A stretch of 64,000 nucleotides of DNA. It comes from Halomarina rubra (GTDB lineage Archaea > Halobacteriota > Halobacteria > Halobacteriales > Haloarculaceae). Below are positions 8,463 through 17,596 of this stretch, in pieces (the stretch's first letter is position 1; the number at the start of each line of letters is the position of its first letter). The stretch spans positions 754,154 through 818,153 of the forward strand of contig NZ_JALXFV010000003.1 in NCBI RefSeq assembly GCF_023699475.1, written 5' to 3'. The position numbers and the translations under genes were made by a program. Under the pieces are notes generated by a model, which saw nothing but the letters and a program-made list of their open reading frames with translations, did not search any database and was not told the origin of the DNA.

Positions 8463-9398
8463 ATGGAGCTATCAAGTTTCACTGCCAAACAGATTGCGTC
8501 GGAAGCTGACTGCTCCACTCGTGAGGGGTATGAGTCAGAATTGGATTACTACCAGCAACGAGAATACACTTACATTCCCATGCCTGAAGACGGCCGTTAC
8601 TACCATGTAGGAATGGGTGAACTCTGTGAGATAGACTCAAATCAGTATGTGGAACCAGACACCGAGATACTCACGGTATTCTCTATCCTTGAGAAGTACG
8701 ATTTCGCCCTAATCGATTGGTACGAAAACTTGGTCACAGGAGATTCTGCAGTTTACATCGCAGATCAACTGGACGGTGCTGACGCGTCAGAACTTGCGAT
8801 GGAGGTGCTTGAAGATGCCGAGGCTGTCAGAGAACGATACCCAGATGATGACGTTATTGATGATTTTATATTCGCAATCAAGTCAACCAATGAGCTCCGA
8901 TACTCTATTATCACTCTTGCAGATGTGAACAAACGAAGAGCCAGAGAGTTATTTTACCGGGTATTCTCGGAGTTTGAGGTTCTGCTATCCACTTTGGTTG
9001 AGAATGAGTATCCCGACTCCACTTCTCTTTTCTACGACGCGAGCCCGGAGGCAATTGGTCGCTGGCAAAAGTCAAAGATTGACGACCTGGTCGTCCATAT
9101 CTCGGAGCATATGTACCTGAGCACTCTGATGGATATCGTCGGAAAATCCCAGTCCCTCCGACGAGAGTTCGGCTACGAGTCTCGTAGTCAGTTCAAAAAG
9201 GACCTAGGTGGGCTGATTCAACTCAGAAACCGGATTATGCACCCTACGAAGACCCTCGTCCACGATACTGAAGACCTCTCAAAAACCATCTCCAGACTCC
9301 AGCGCGCTATCAACGCTGTTGACGAATTCCACCGTGACGAAACAGAATCGGAGTTCCCAATTCCAGATGCGGGAACGAAGCTTTTGTATAGCGGTTGA
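8463..9398 (+). CDS. CBS-like domain plus HEPN ribonuclease-type protein
   Basis: 311 residues. The N-terminal half resembles CBS modules (a strand-helix unit around VEPDTEILTVFSILEKYDFA near 62-81 and a second unit near 170). The C-terminal half is helical and carries the HEPN signature R-x4-H as RNRIMH at 255-260. HEPN proteins with this motif are mostly metal-independent RNases used in abortive infection and toxin systems. A CBS region suggests control by an adenosine nucleotide. No antitoxin-like partner lies next to it. The same CBS-HEPN layout recurs at 30677-32131 fused to a methyltransferase-like domain. The HEPN motif is seen directly; the CBS call is weaker. Confidence 0.6.
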   Translation: MELSSFTAKQIASEADCSTREGYESELDYYQQREYTYIPMPEDGRYYHVGMGELCEIDSNQYVEPDTEILTVFSILEKYDFALIDWYENLVTGDSAVYIADQLDGADASELAMEVLEDAEAVRERYPDDDVIDDFIFAIKSTNELRYSIITLADVNKRRARELFYRVFSEFEVLLSTLVENEYPDSTSLFYDASPEAIGRWQKSKIDDLVVHISEHMYLSTLMDIVGKSQSLRREFGYESRSQFKKDLGGLIQLRNRIMHPTKTLVHDTEDLSKTISRLQRAINAVDEFHRDETESEFPIPDAGTKLLYSG

Positions 9399-9563
9399 TT
9401 AGATCGCAATCTTATTCGATACTGATGTATAATGGACACTAAAACAACATATGTGTTATGTGGAAATTCCCCGGGGAATAATCCGTTCGTTGAGTGAGTC
9501 TGTGACATGCTCAACCCCGAGTCGTAACGTATTCAAAGGGACACCGGATACTAGCGAATGCGT

Positions 9564-9636
9564 GTCCGGGTTGGGGTAATGGTCATCCTTCAGCCTTGTG
9601 GAGGCTGAGACGCGGGTTCGATTCTCGCACCCGGAC
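9564..9636 (+). tRNA. tRNA-His (anticodon GTG)
   Basis: A full cloverleaf can be drawn. The acceptor stem 9565-9571 pairs with 9629-9635, plus the extra G at 9564 facing discriminator C at 9636, a hallmark of tRNA-His. The anticodon stem CAGCC/GGCTG encloses the loop TTGTGGA with anticodon GTG at 9598-9600. The T arm GCGGG/CTCGC has the loop TTCGATT. CCA is not encoded. No copy of the 3' end was noticed elsewhere in the window, so I cannot show that it served as an attachment site, although it borders the defence island. Confidence 0.93.
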
Positions 9637-9707
9637 TCAATATTCTGGCAAAATTTCCAGAAACAAACCGAATTTTGTTCTGTTTGTCTATGCCTGTCCT
9701 TCTCGTA

Positions 9708-10451
9708 CTAATCCGAAGCCTCTGATCGCGTTGGATTATCTGCCGGCTGATCACTAACGCCGATAAGTAATCTGAGCTTCTCCCGCTTGATCTTGTCAAA
9801 ATCGGCCTTTCGGTGGCACCCCGGACAAAGCGAGATGACGTTCTCGATAAAGTGGGCGTCCGTGACATCATAGCCTTCAGCGTTGACGAAAACACGAACT
9901 GGGATGATGTGGTGGACATCTGGATTGCGACCGAGGGCCTCGTCGGTCGCACCACAGCACCGACACTGGTGTTCATCTCGTTCAAGAGCAGCCTGCCTGA
10001 TTGCTGCCCATCCAGGTCCGTATGGGCCTGTGTCACCTCCTTTCCAGTTCGGATGCCCCGAACCAGTAAATGCATCTGAAAGCCACTGACGTCTGCAGGG
10101 CTCGCTGCACGTGACGACGCCGCTATCTGGAATGTTGCTCGGGTAGCGCTTGACAGCAGAATCACAAACTGCACAGCTGAGGATGCGTTTTCCACCCTTC
10201 CACCTGTGGTGGTCGGGTCCTTCCAAACATGGGGTCGTTTGCCACGACTCGTTCTGAACGCACTCAGAACAGTACCGGCCGGGTTTCTCTGATGGATAGT
10301 AGCTGAACCGAGCGGTGCAGATTTCACACGTTGCAATCATCCCACCGTGGCCGGATGGAAGACGGGTTCCATGATGCTCGGAATGGTGGATTAACATCTG
10401 CTGCTCTGAGTCGAAGGGATGCTCACACGTTGGGCACGGCAGACCACTCAT
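9708..10451 (-). CDS. Zinc-finger HNH endonuclease
   Basis: 247 residues from the ATG at 10451 (an upstream in-frame start at 10619 would add 56 residues with no domain, across a hairpin). It begins with a C2H2-like finger (CPTCEHPF...HHSEHH), has further CxxC pairs, two WKGG motifs of the NUMOD3 type (near HHRWKGG and HPNWKGG), and a C-terminal HNH domain with CRCCGA, DVHHIIPVRVF, an ENV turn and CPGCHRKAD. This layout is common in homing-type and defence HNH nucleases of haloarchaea. It lies directly downstream of tRNA-His on the opposite strand. Target unknown. Confidence 0.8.
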   Translation of the reverse strand: MSGLPCPTCEHPFDSEQQMLIHHSEHHGTRLPSGHGGMIATCEICTARFSYYPSEKPGRYCSECVQNESWQTTPCLEGPDHHRWKGGKRILSCAVCDSAVKRYPSNIPDSGVVTCSEPCRRQWLSDAFTGSGHPNWKGGDTGPYGPGWAAIRQAALERDEHQCRCCGATDEALGRNPDVHHIIPVRVFVNAEGYDVTDAHFIENVISLCPGCHRKADFDKIKREKLRLLIGVSDQPADNPTRSEASD

Positions 10452-10553
10452 TGGCTGCCTCCGAGGCAAAGGGGATGTTTCGCTATTCTCGCTGTTGACG
10501 TTACTAGCTGCTGGTGGTAGTACTGAACGAACATCGGTACACAGGCCCGCCCA

Positions 10554-10582
10554 TGCGCGCCTGCACCCCCTGCAGGCGCGCA
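10554..10582. repeat. Perfect 12-bp GC-rich inverted repeat
   Basis: TGCGCGCCTGCA at 10554-10565 is mirrored exactly at 10571-10582 around a CCCCC loop. It lies in the divergent intergenic region, about 100 bases from the HNH start and 87 from the start at 10669. No T-run follows on either side, so a terminator is unlikely. A protein-binding site or a structured leader is more plausible. Confidence 0.85.
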
Positions 10583-10668
10583 CATAAATCTGGCCGTGAA
10601 GCCAGTAACGAACCAACACAGTCGCCAGTCGCTGGAACTATATCGAACATACAGAGACTCTATTAGCA

Positions 10669-11661
10669 ATGGATTTCCCAGCAGAACGAGATGATACGCC
10701 CAAAGTGTGGAGGCTTCGATCAGGTTACCTTGAGAACTGGCCCGACTGGAAGGACCACGATATTGTCTCGGTCGGGTGGGATATCGGCGCAATCAGAGGG
10801 GACGTCTCCGACGAACCTGCGATATCTGACGGGTGCGACTCGCTTGATGAAGTCGAGAGTGAAGTCAACCGACTGATCGAAGAGAGATATGCTGATGACG
10901 AAGACGACGACGTAAGCCTTGCGTACGGTGCGGTGAAGACAGTAACGGCGACCCGAAGCGATCGGTACTTCGCTCCTGGTGATTACGTCATCGTGTTTGG
11001 GCACAAGATTCGCGGACAACCCGTCATCCATGGGGTGGCTCGTCTCAAAGAGTATGTTGGTAACAAGCACCCTATCTCGAAGGAGAGCCACCCGTACCAA
11101 TGGGAGGTTGAATACTTAGCCAAAGGGCCAGTCCGGAAGCACGACCTATCGGAGAAGTTCGACGGGGGGAGTCTGAATCTATTCCTTCGCCCGACACTCT
11201 GGAGGTTCCGTGATGCGAAGGAAGAGGACGTCAAAGAACTCGCGAGGGAGATTGGTGATTTAGTCGGTGAGAAGAAGGACATCTCGCTCTCCCAGTCGTA
11301 CTTCGACTACAAGGAAATTGACATGCAGCGATACCTCGGCGACAACATCAACCTGCTGCCGTATGATATCCAGAAGACAACTCCTGAATTCTGTATCGAC
11401 GACGACAACAGAGCAGATTTCTACTGTGAGCTGACCGACGGCGAGACGCTTATCGTTGAGACCAAACAGCATCATGCGACCACCGACAACTTGGACCAGC
11501 TCAATGGATACATTGAGGCCCATCGGAAGGAAACAGGTAAAGATGCACAAGGGTGCCTGATTGCTCCTGGTTTTGTCCAGGAAACCATAGACAAGGCAGA
11601 TAATCATGACATATTGTGTCTGCGGTTCGTCCCACATGCTGAGTTGGAACCTCTCCACTAA
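10669..11661 (+). CDS. Mrr/NucS-like PD-(D/E)XK nuclease with N-terminal sensor-like domain
   Basis: 330 residues. The C-terminal 110 residues carry the nuclease core: RADFYCEL near 248 supplies the aspartate, and LIVETKQ near 262-268 gives the E-x-K pair, followed by a LNGYIEAHRKETG helix, as in NucS and Mrr-type enzymes. The N-terminal 180 residues contain a WRLRSGYLENWPDW start and a DYVIVFGHK strand that resemble small base-sensing (EVE/PUA-like) modules found in modification-dependent restriction enzymes. It precedes the first GHKL cassette on the same strand with a 200-base gap containing a separate promoter. A modification-dependent nuclease is the best guess. Confidence 0.65.
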   Translation: MDFPAERDDTPKVWRLRSGYLENWPDWKDHDIVSVGWDIGAIRGDVSDEPAISDGCDSLDEVESEVNRLIEERYADDEDDDVSLAYGAVKTVTATRSDRYFAPGDYVIVFGHKIRGQPVIHGVARLKEYVGNKHPISKESHPYQWEVEYLAKGPVRKHDLSEKFDGGSLNLFLRPTLWRFRDAKEEDVKELAREIGDLVGEKKDISLSQSYFDYKEIDMQRYLGDNINLLPYDIQKTTPEFCIDDDNRADFYCELTDGETLIVETKQHHATTDNLDQLNGYIEAHRKETGKDAQGCLIAPGFVQETIDKADNHDILCLRFVPHAELEPLH

Positions 11662-11820
11662 TCATCGGGCTTGCCCTGCGTTTCGACTTCTTGGAGGGGG
11701 AATTTCTCATCGAAAACGTGCTCAATTTGCCACTAACCAATTTGAGCTTTAATGTCCGGCTGTAGACTTCACTACAGGAGCCGGTCGCGATGGTATCTCT
11801 CATCTATACAATCGTACTTT

Positions 11821-11826
11821 TTTATA
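11821..11826 (+). promoter_or_regulatory. TATA box of GHKL cassette 1
   Basis: TTTATA, part of a longer T-rich run, lies 37-42 bases before the ATG at 11863, which would give a short leader. It supports independent transcription of the three-gene cassette from the upstream nuclease gene. Confidence 0.45.
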
Positions 11827-11862
11827 CATCGGTGCCCCACGTGCGAGACAAGGACTAATCAT

Positions 11863-13803
11863 ATGCCCTCAGAATCTGCTCGACCGGAGGACTGGTGGTT
11901 CAAAGAACAACCACCAGGACAATCTCACAGCCCAGGGCTGCTGCAGAAGAAGACCCTCGATAGAAGCTTGGAGACCTTCGTCAAGGAAGTTCTCCAGAAT
12001 ATCAATGACGCGGGTCTTGATAACGACTCCCCCGTTGAGGTCACCTTTCGTCTACTCGAATTTGATGAACCTAGTGAAGTGTTCAAGAACGCCATCTGTT
12101 GGGACTCTCTCCTGGAACACGTCCGCGCAGCGAAGGAAGAACAGGATGGGCCTGGATTGGACGACTATATTGACTACCTGGACGATGGTGGGACGCTTAG
12201 GCTCCTCATCGCAGAGGAGAAGAACACGAGTGGTATCCAGGGCGATGAGGTGTCCACGGAGGGCGACTATGCAGCGCTGGTCAGAGACCCCGGGAGTAGC
12301 AACAAGAGTGGAGACACCGGTGGGAGGCATGGGTTGGGAAGTTCCGTCCTGTGGGTTGCTAGCGGTCTCCAGACGGTCCTTTTCAACTCGTACTTAGACG
12401 AAGAACTCTCGGGACAGGAGTCTCCTCGCCTAGTAGGGCGATCGTTCGTCCCGACGCACGCCACTTCAGATGGTCAGTGGTACGACAACGAAGGGTGGTT
12501 TGGTTCTCCGACGGGTATCGAAAATCCTGATTTGGAGCGACCCGAGTCGGTATGGGGGGACGTCGCTGAGGGGTTGGCTGAGGAGCTATCGTTGAATCGC
12601 CCAGGGGAAGCGGGGACGAGTACGATGGTGGTCGGCTTCCGAGACCCCTCCGACCCGTCAATGGAGGAACAACCTTCCCCCGCGGAGATAGCGGATACGT
12701 TTGAGGAAACTACTGCTGATTACTTCTGGCCCGCGATAAGCCGTGGAGAGCTTGAAGTGCATCTCAATATGGCTGGAGACGTCCGCCACATCACCGATGA
12801 AACGATTCGCGATCACGAGAGGGTCGCACCCTTTATCGCGTGTTACGAGAACCGCGAAGGGGCTGCTGATTCGCTGAACGGCCCAGGGAGCGTCGCGAAC
12901 ATAGAGTTTGAGTACGAGATTCAGAGTCGGAAGGACAGCGAGACGCCAGCCTCCGGGCCTGTCTCACTCGCCGCGCGGCGTGCATATCCTGGTGAGGAGG
13001 AGCGGGTTGGAGAGATTGCACTCTTCCGTGGGTCGGGAATGGTGGTCCAGTACAAACCTGGTCATCATCTCGGGTTTTCCGAAAAGTTCCACGGCGTGCT
13101 CGCATGTGGGAACGCTCGGCCAGGGATGGAAGACGAACCGACTGATGAGGACAGTGCCATCGACAAGTTCCTAGCGATGGCCGAACCGCCTGCTCACGAC
13201 GATTGGATTGGTGAGAAGAACGACGAACTCAAAGGGACATATGAGTCGGGGTGTGTGAAGTGCATTAAGCGACTGAAGAAGCAACTGCTCCGAAAACATT
13301 TATCGAAGCTCCTCTACGGGGCACGCGAGAGTACCGGGCAGTCGTATCGTCCGTCTCGAGATATCGTACCGAAGATAGCACGCTCAAATGGGAGAGAAAC
13401 GAGTCGCTCCACTCCCAGCCTCGCAGCTCCCTTCGATTGGGAGGTGACCGACTCAACGGTTGACCGGAACCGATGGACGTTCCGTGGTTGGATCGAACCG
13501 ACAATTAACGGTTCCAATCGTGTGGCAGAGTGGAGCGTTATTGTGGAGATGGCGGCGATGTTCGAAGACAACCGCGAAGCGTCGAAGATACCGGTTGACG
13601 AGGTACGCATCGATTCGGCTAGCAGTGATGGCCGCGTTGACGACGGACGAGGTGTGATCAAGGCTACAGAGGACTCTGGTAGGATTTGGTTCGACATCCG
13701 ATCAAAGGTGTTCGCAGACCGTGATCCGAGATTGGGCGATGTGGGTGAGACGAAATTCAAAATCGTTGATGGTTCCATCACCGTTGAGGAGGTGTCCTCA
13801 TGA
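11863..13803 (+). CDS. GHKL (Bergerat-fold) ATPase, gene A of cassette copy 1
   Basis: 646 residues from the ATG at 11863. The first 200 residues carry GHKL ATPase motifs: the N-box EVLQNIND with Glu42, Asn46 and Asp49, a degenerate second motif (RLLIAEEKNTSG near 125) and a glycine-rich lid GGRHGLGSSVLW near 170. The family includes MutL, Hsp90 and MORC-type ATPases, some of which occur in restriction-modification loci. The remaining 400 residues are not recognised. It is clearly paralogous to the protein at 34690-36597. The second motif has Glu where the paralogue has Asp (VVEDRNTTG), which may weaken ATP binding. Its stop overlaps the next start as ATGA. Role in defence is inferred from context. 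Confidence 0.7.
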   Translation: MPSESARPEDWWFKEQPPGQSHSPGLLQKKTLDRSLETFVKEVLQNINDAGLDNDSPVEVTFRLLEFDEPSEVFKNAICWDSLLEHVRAAKEEQDGPGLDDYIDYLDDGGTLRLLIAEEKNTSGIQGDEVSTEGDYAALVRDPGSSNKSGDTGGRHGLGSSVLWVASGLQTVLFNSYLDEELSGQESPRLVGRSFVPTHATSDGQWYDNEGWFGSPTGIENPDLERPESVWGDVAEGLAEELSLNRPGEAGTSTMVVGFRDPSDPSMEEQPSPAEIADTFEETTADYFWPAISRGELEVHLNMAGDVRHITDETIRDHERVAPFIACYENREGAADSLNGPGSVANIEFEYEIQSRKDSETPASGPVSLAARRAYPGEEERVGEIALFRGSGMVVQYKPGHHLGFSEKFHGVLACGNARPGMEDEPTDEDSAIDKFLAMAEPPAHDDWIGEKNDELKGTYESGCVKCIKRLKKQLLRKHLSKLLYGARESTGQSYRPSRDIVPKIARSNGRETSRSTPSLAAPFDWEVTDSTVDRNRWTFRGWIEPTINGSNRVAEWSVIVEMAAMFEDNREASKIPVDEVRIDSASSDGRVDDGRGVIKATEDSGRIWFDIRSKVFADRDPRLGDVGETKFKIVDGSITVEEVSS

Positions 13804-14810
13804 AGGAGATTCGACTGAACAAGAGCATGTCCTACCGGACGTACCCCCACCGGTGCGAACCGGGATCGTTGGACTTCACTGTCAGGGAATACTCACTCAA
13901 CGGTGAATCAACGAGCGAGGTGGACGGCGACCGCCTAATTGACGTGACGGAGTACGAGGGATGGGAGACGCTCTCGTTGGAACTTGAGGTAACGATTCCA
14001 GAGGGGCTTCTAGGGAAGGTGTTCCCAGAGTTTGGGGAGATTCCGGGGATGCTCGCCGTTACCGTACACTGCCGTGACACCTACCTTCGTGATCGGTTGG
14101 TGTTGCGACGGGACCCAATTAGCTCCGGAACGTATTCTAAGACGTGGGAGTTCAACGCTCAGGAGGTGACCGGGTCGATTGACTTGCGTCCGCTTCTTCT
14201 CCGGACGACCGATGCCGAGGACTCCGGTGCTTATGCCACCGATGCTGGGGTGTTCGTAGCTGACGGAGAGAGGTGGCGTGTAGAGCTCAATGACGATAGC
14301 GGCGAAGGCGAGGATTTGTTCGATATTCGCGGGACCGAATTCAGTTCGAAGCGTGAATCCAATCCAGCTAGTCGCTTCCCCGCAAAAGACCGGCTATACT
14401 ATCTCGATCTTGAATCGGATGCCGAGATTCCCGTCCTATGGCTGAACGAGGACCACGAAGAGGTTGTGCCGTTGCTCCAGAGCCCTGAGGGGCAATACGA
14501 GAAGCTGACATCGGAATTGGCGTGGAATCAGGTGATGACACCCGTTTGGACTCGACTCATTACCATCGCAGCGACACAGTACGATTCAGACGACGAGGAG
14601 TGGCCGTTGGATTGGCAAGGGGCCGTCTTTGACAAGCTGCACGATGCGTTCTACGAGGACCATAGCCCGGAGAAGGCTGCCGAACGGCTGCAAGAAGAAC
14701 TCTCCGAGTCTATTGAAATTGCCACCAAGAGAATTGATGATGCCGTACAGGCACTGCTTGACCCAGCCGAATACTACACGAAACACGTGCGAACTCTTTC
14801 AGATAAATGA
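13800..14810 (+). CDS. Unrecognised protein, gene B of GHKL cassette copy 1
   Basis: 336 residues, mostly beta-strand-like in the first two thirds and helical at the end (an acidic helix region from about 270). I do not recognise the family. It is paralogous to 33683-34693: both begin with an SYPYR/TYPHR-type motif, share VTVHCRDTYLRDR versus VTIRCRETIYRDR near residue 80-95, and share the DGLYYLD/DRLYYLD segment near 200. It overlaps the ATPase gene by ATGA at the front and the third gene by ATGA at the back, so all three proteins are probably made in fixed ratio as a complex. No catalytic motif is visible. Confidence 0.6.
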   Translation: MKEIRLNKSMSYRTYPHRCEPGSLDFTVREYSLNGESTSEVDGDRLIDVTEYEGWETLSLELEVTIPEGLLGKVFPEFGEIPGMLAVTVHCRDTYLRDRLVLRRDPISSGTYSKTWEFNAQEVTGSIDLRPLLLRTTDAEDSGAYATDAGVFVADGERWRVELNDDSGEGEDLFDIRGTEFSSKRESNPASRFPAKDRLYYLDLESDAEIPVLWLNEDHEEVVPLLQSPEGQYEKLTSELAWNQVMTPVWTRLITIAATQYDSDDEEWPLDWQGAVFDKLHDAFYEDHSPEKAAERLQEELSESIEIATKRIDDAVQALLDPAEYYTKHVRTLSDK

Positions 14811-15547
14811 CCCAGACGAAGCTGATGAGATTGAACCACGAAGCGAGACAGTTGTTGGACGACAAAGCATTCCTCAATGGTGGGGAGGGTAGAGTATACT
14901 TCGACGAGACAGAACTTGAGCAGTACACTCAGCCTACAGACCATACTGCAGACCTGGACATCTTGGAAGACCGCCTCCGGAAGATTGTCGAGGACCACGA
15001 CGAGTATGCTGGGGAGATGGATAAGGAGGCAGCTGTTGCTGTTCATGAGGAAATCGACCTGACTCGTAGCGCTGCGAGCGATTCTGGGATGTGGAACGAC
15101 CTCGCAATGCGGAGATTCCCTTGGTTCGTCCGTCACAGGTGGAGGTACGAGAGCGAAACGGGCATGAAGAAGAAGTTCTGGACCTATGGAGCCGCGCTCG
15201 ACTCTGCTTCGAGTACCTTCGAACGCCTCTGGTGGATTGCGGAGCTGACACAGGAGGACGGTTGTTACAAGAACACGAGGAAAGTATTCGAGAGTCGTCG
15301 ATTCTGCTTCATGATGTTCGACACCCAGATTGGTCGATACAAACCCGCAGCGCTCGCATGTCTTGATGCTCTCTATGACGATGAGGGTGAATCGTTCGCG
15401 TCCAACGAGGTCATTGATGCGACAATTAAGCGTCTTCGTCGAGCCGGCACTACGATTCCACTCGAAGGAAGGACCAAGACCGAGTTAACCGATATCGTCC
15501 AGAGCATCCGTGCGGATGTTGAATCGAATACCGAAGCCGGTCTGTAG
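14807..15547 (+). CDS. Unrecognised helical protein, gene C of GHKL cassette copy 1
   Basis: 246 residues, predicted mainly helical. It is paralogous to 32934-33683. The shared core runs from a VHEEIDLTR/VHRRLDISR motif through RFPWFVRHRWRYE versus EFPEFVRYRWEFN to the nearly identical RLWWIAELT at about 145-153 and an RYKPAALAC/RYRPAAVAC helix. No nuclease or nucleotide-binding motif is visible. It closes the three-gene operon. I cannot name the family. A structural or adaptor role with the ATPase is inference. Confidence 0.6.
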   Translation: MTQTKLMRLNHEARQLLDDKAFLNGGEGRVYFDETELEQYTQPTDHTADLDILEDRLRKIVEDHDEYAGEMDKEAAVAVHEEIDLTRSAASDSGMWNDLAMRRFPWFVRHRWRYESETGMKKKFWTYGAALDSASSTFERLWWIAELTQEDGCYKNTRKVFESRRFCFMMFDTQIGRYKPAALACLDALYDDEGESFASNEVIDATIKRLRRAGTTIPLEGRTKTELTDIVQSIRADVESNTEAGL

Positions 15548-15772
15548 CCTATGATGGTCTCCTGATGGTCTTCTCTACGGTGAAACCCCAGAACTCGCCG
15601 TTTGATGATATCCCCGATGTCTGGCGGTACTTCGCTGCCGGTTATTTGGCCCAAGTTCGTGGTTCCGAGATGTTCGTATATTCCGGCAAATTTACCTCCC
15701 TCGGGCGAAAATTTGTATTAAAGACTCTTGTTGGGATGAAATGACCAGATTTTGTTCCTCATCGCGTTTGCA

Positions 15773-17596
15773 TCACACTGCGCTCGTCTCAATATCGGAA
15801 AATTCTATCCAGATATTAACGCACTCGTTCACCAGTTCTTCATGTCGCTGTTTGAGTCGTTTTGGCGTCCAACTATCATGCCGAGCCAGGTCGTTCGTGA
15901 TTTGGAAGTCGCTCTTCTTTTCGAAGTACTCGAGATATTTTTTCGGAAATGGTCGATTTCCGGCCTTGTAGTTCTTCCGACCATCTAGAAGGACTAGATT
16001 TCCAAGTCTGTTCGTCCACTTCTCGCGCTCAAGTTCGTCGCTGAAGCGCTGCATCCAGTATCCACTGGTCGGGTTTTGGGGAAGGATATGCTCAACATTG
16101 ATGTTCTGACCATACTGGATTTTGACGTTCTTGTTGTCGTAGCGCTCCATATTGATGCGCATCAGGACGTACTTCGGCCACTGATAGTTCCCTTTTCTAT
16201 AAAAGTTCCTGAGGTTCAGCGCTTCTTCAAACTCAGTTTGATCTGCTTGGAGACCGTCGCAGAGATTTTCTGATTCTAATGCTTCACGTGGGCCGTCGGC
16301 AGAATCAATATCCTTGAGTATACTGTATATCCGTGAGTATCGATCACTGCTCGAACTACCGGTCAACCAATCAACCGTGAGGCGCCGTTCAAGCTGGCAG
16401 ATGAATCTGAACAGGAGTCCCTCATCATCAAACCGCTTGTCAAACTGTATTAACGCCACTACCCATTCGTCTGACGGGTAGAAATCACGCATCACTGATA
16501 TGAGGTTTGCATAGTAGACATTCTTGGATTCATCGTCTGCTTCTAGTATAGCGTCGTACACACGCTTTCGATGAACGTCAAAGACCTGTTCCAATTCGTT
16601 GACGAAGTCGCTTCCACGGTAGTCCGGGTTCTTGCTGAAGACATCTGTGAACTCATCGTAAATGGACTTCTGCGACTTGTTCTTCACTAGGATGTGTCGC
16701 ATGTATCCTATGAATCGTTCAAGGCCTTCGTTCCCGACCTCTTCTTCCATGTCTTCCCACTTCCGCTGGTAGTCGTCGCGGTCTGAATCGGGTATCTGGC
16801 TGAGGTTCTCACTCTTTAGCAAGTCTGCATTATTGAGCGGCATCCCTCGAGCGTTGGTAACGTTGAACAAGCGGAATGCTGAGCTCAACGAATCGGTCAT
16901 GATTCGCACCATCACGACTAGTTGGGGTATGAATGCAGCGAGAGAGGTGAGGTCATTTCCGTTGTCCTCCCATTGTTTCAATCGTTCGTCAAAGGTCGCG
17001 ACGGCTTGGAGGATGTTCTGTTGTGGTTCCGTATCACCCTCCGCCGGATTCCGCGGGCTGAGGGTTGCTCCCTGGGTTAGTACATTTTTTTCGAAGAATG
17101 CTTGGTCTCGATTTCGGATTCGGAGCCTGACGGAACCCTCTTGTCCTTTGGCGAAATCCTCTTCCTCCTGGACGAAGCGATCTAGCGAAGTTGCCCAACC
17201 TGAATGTTTGAGTCTGTCTCTGAGGACACAGAGTAAGATGGCAACCGAAGTCAATCGTTGCTGCCCATCTATTACGTCAAACCGATTCCCGGTGGATCCC
17301 CCTCGATTCAGAATGATACTCCCCAAGAAGTACGGCTCATATGAATCCCTTCGTGATTTGTTGAGCTTGTGGCTCTCATTCAGCAAATTCCCATATAATT
17401 CGCTGTTAGACTCGTACGCATCTGTTAGATCGTCAACGAGGTCTACGAAGTTTTCTTCAGTCCAGGAGAAGGGTCGTTGGAACTTTGGAATCTGATAGAG
17501 GTAGTCCTCTCCGTAGAGTTTATGAACGAACTCCTCTTCGGCATCTATTTGAGCTCCACTCACTATGAACGTTTGAGTGTCCTGTTGGCGTATCAA
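15773..17596 (-). CDS. GmrSD-like DUF262/DUF1524 restriction protein
   Basis: 607 residues. The N-terminal DUF262 (ParB/Srx-like) domain shows IPKFQRPFSW near 36-45 and the diagnostic DVIDGQQRLTS near 105-115. The C-terminal DUF1524 domain has an HNH-type motif NVEHILPQNP near 500, RLGNLVLLDGRKN near 530 and a final basic helix. Enzymes with this architecture (GmrSD, BrxU, SspE) use NTP through the first domain and cut phage DNA carrying modified bases or act with phosphorothioation. No dnd or ssp genes are present here, so a GmrSD-type modification-dependent role is favoured. It converges on the end of GHKL cassette 1, about 225 bases away. Confidence 0.85.
   Translation of the reverse strand: MIRQQDTQTFIVSGAQIDAEEEFVHKLYGEDYLYQIPKFQRPFSWTEENFVDLVDDLTDAYESNSELYGNLLNESHKLNKSRRDSYEPYFLGSIILNRGGSTGNRFDVIDGQQRLTSVAILLCVLRDRLKHSGWATSLDRFVQEEEDFAKGQEGSVRLRIRNRDQAFFEKNVLTQGATLSPRNPAEGDTEPQQNILQAVATFDERLKQWEDNGNDLTSLAAFIPQLVVMVRIMTDSLSSAFRLFNVTNARGMPLNNADLLKSENLSQIPDSDRDDYQRKWEDMEEEVGNEGLERFIGYMRHILVKNKSQKSIYDEFTDVFSKNPDYRGSDFVNELEQVFDVHRKRVYDAILEADDESKNVYYANLISVMRDFYPSDEWVVALIQFDKRFDDEGLLFRFICQLERRLTVDWLTGSSSSDRYSRIYSILKDIDSADGPREALESENLCDGLQADQTEFEEALNLRNFYRKGNYQWPKYVLMRINMERYDNKNVKIQYGQNINVEHILPQNPTSGYWMQRFSDELEREKWTNRLGNLVLLDGRKNYKAGNRPFPKKYLEYFEKKSDFQITNDLARHDSWTPKRLKQRHEELVNECVNIWIEFSDIETSAV

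Noticed and set aside
11662-11862. Extension of the first GHKL gene to 11752
   Set aside because: The added 37 residues are basic and Cys-containing, unlike the acidic protein, and include the TATA region.
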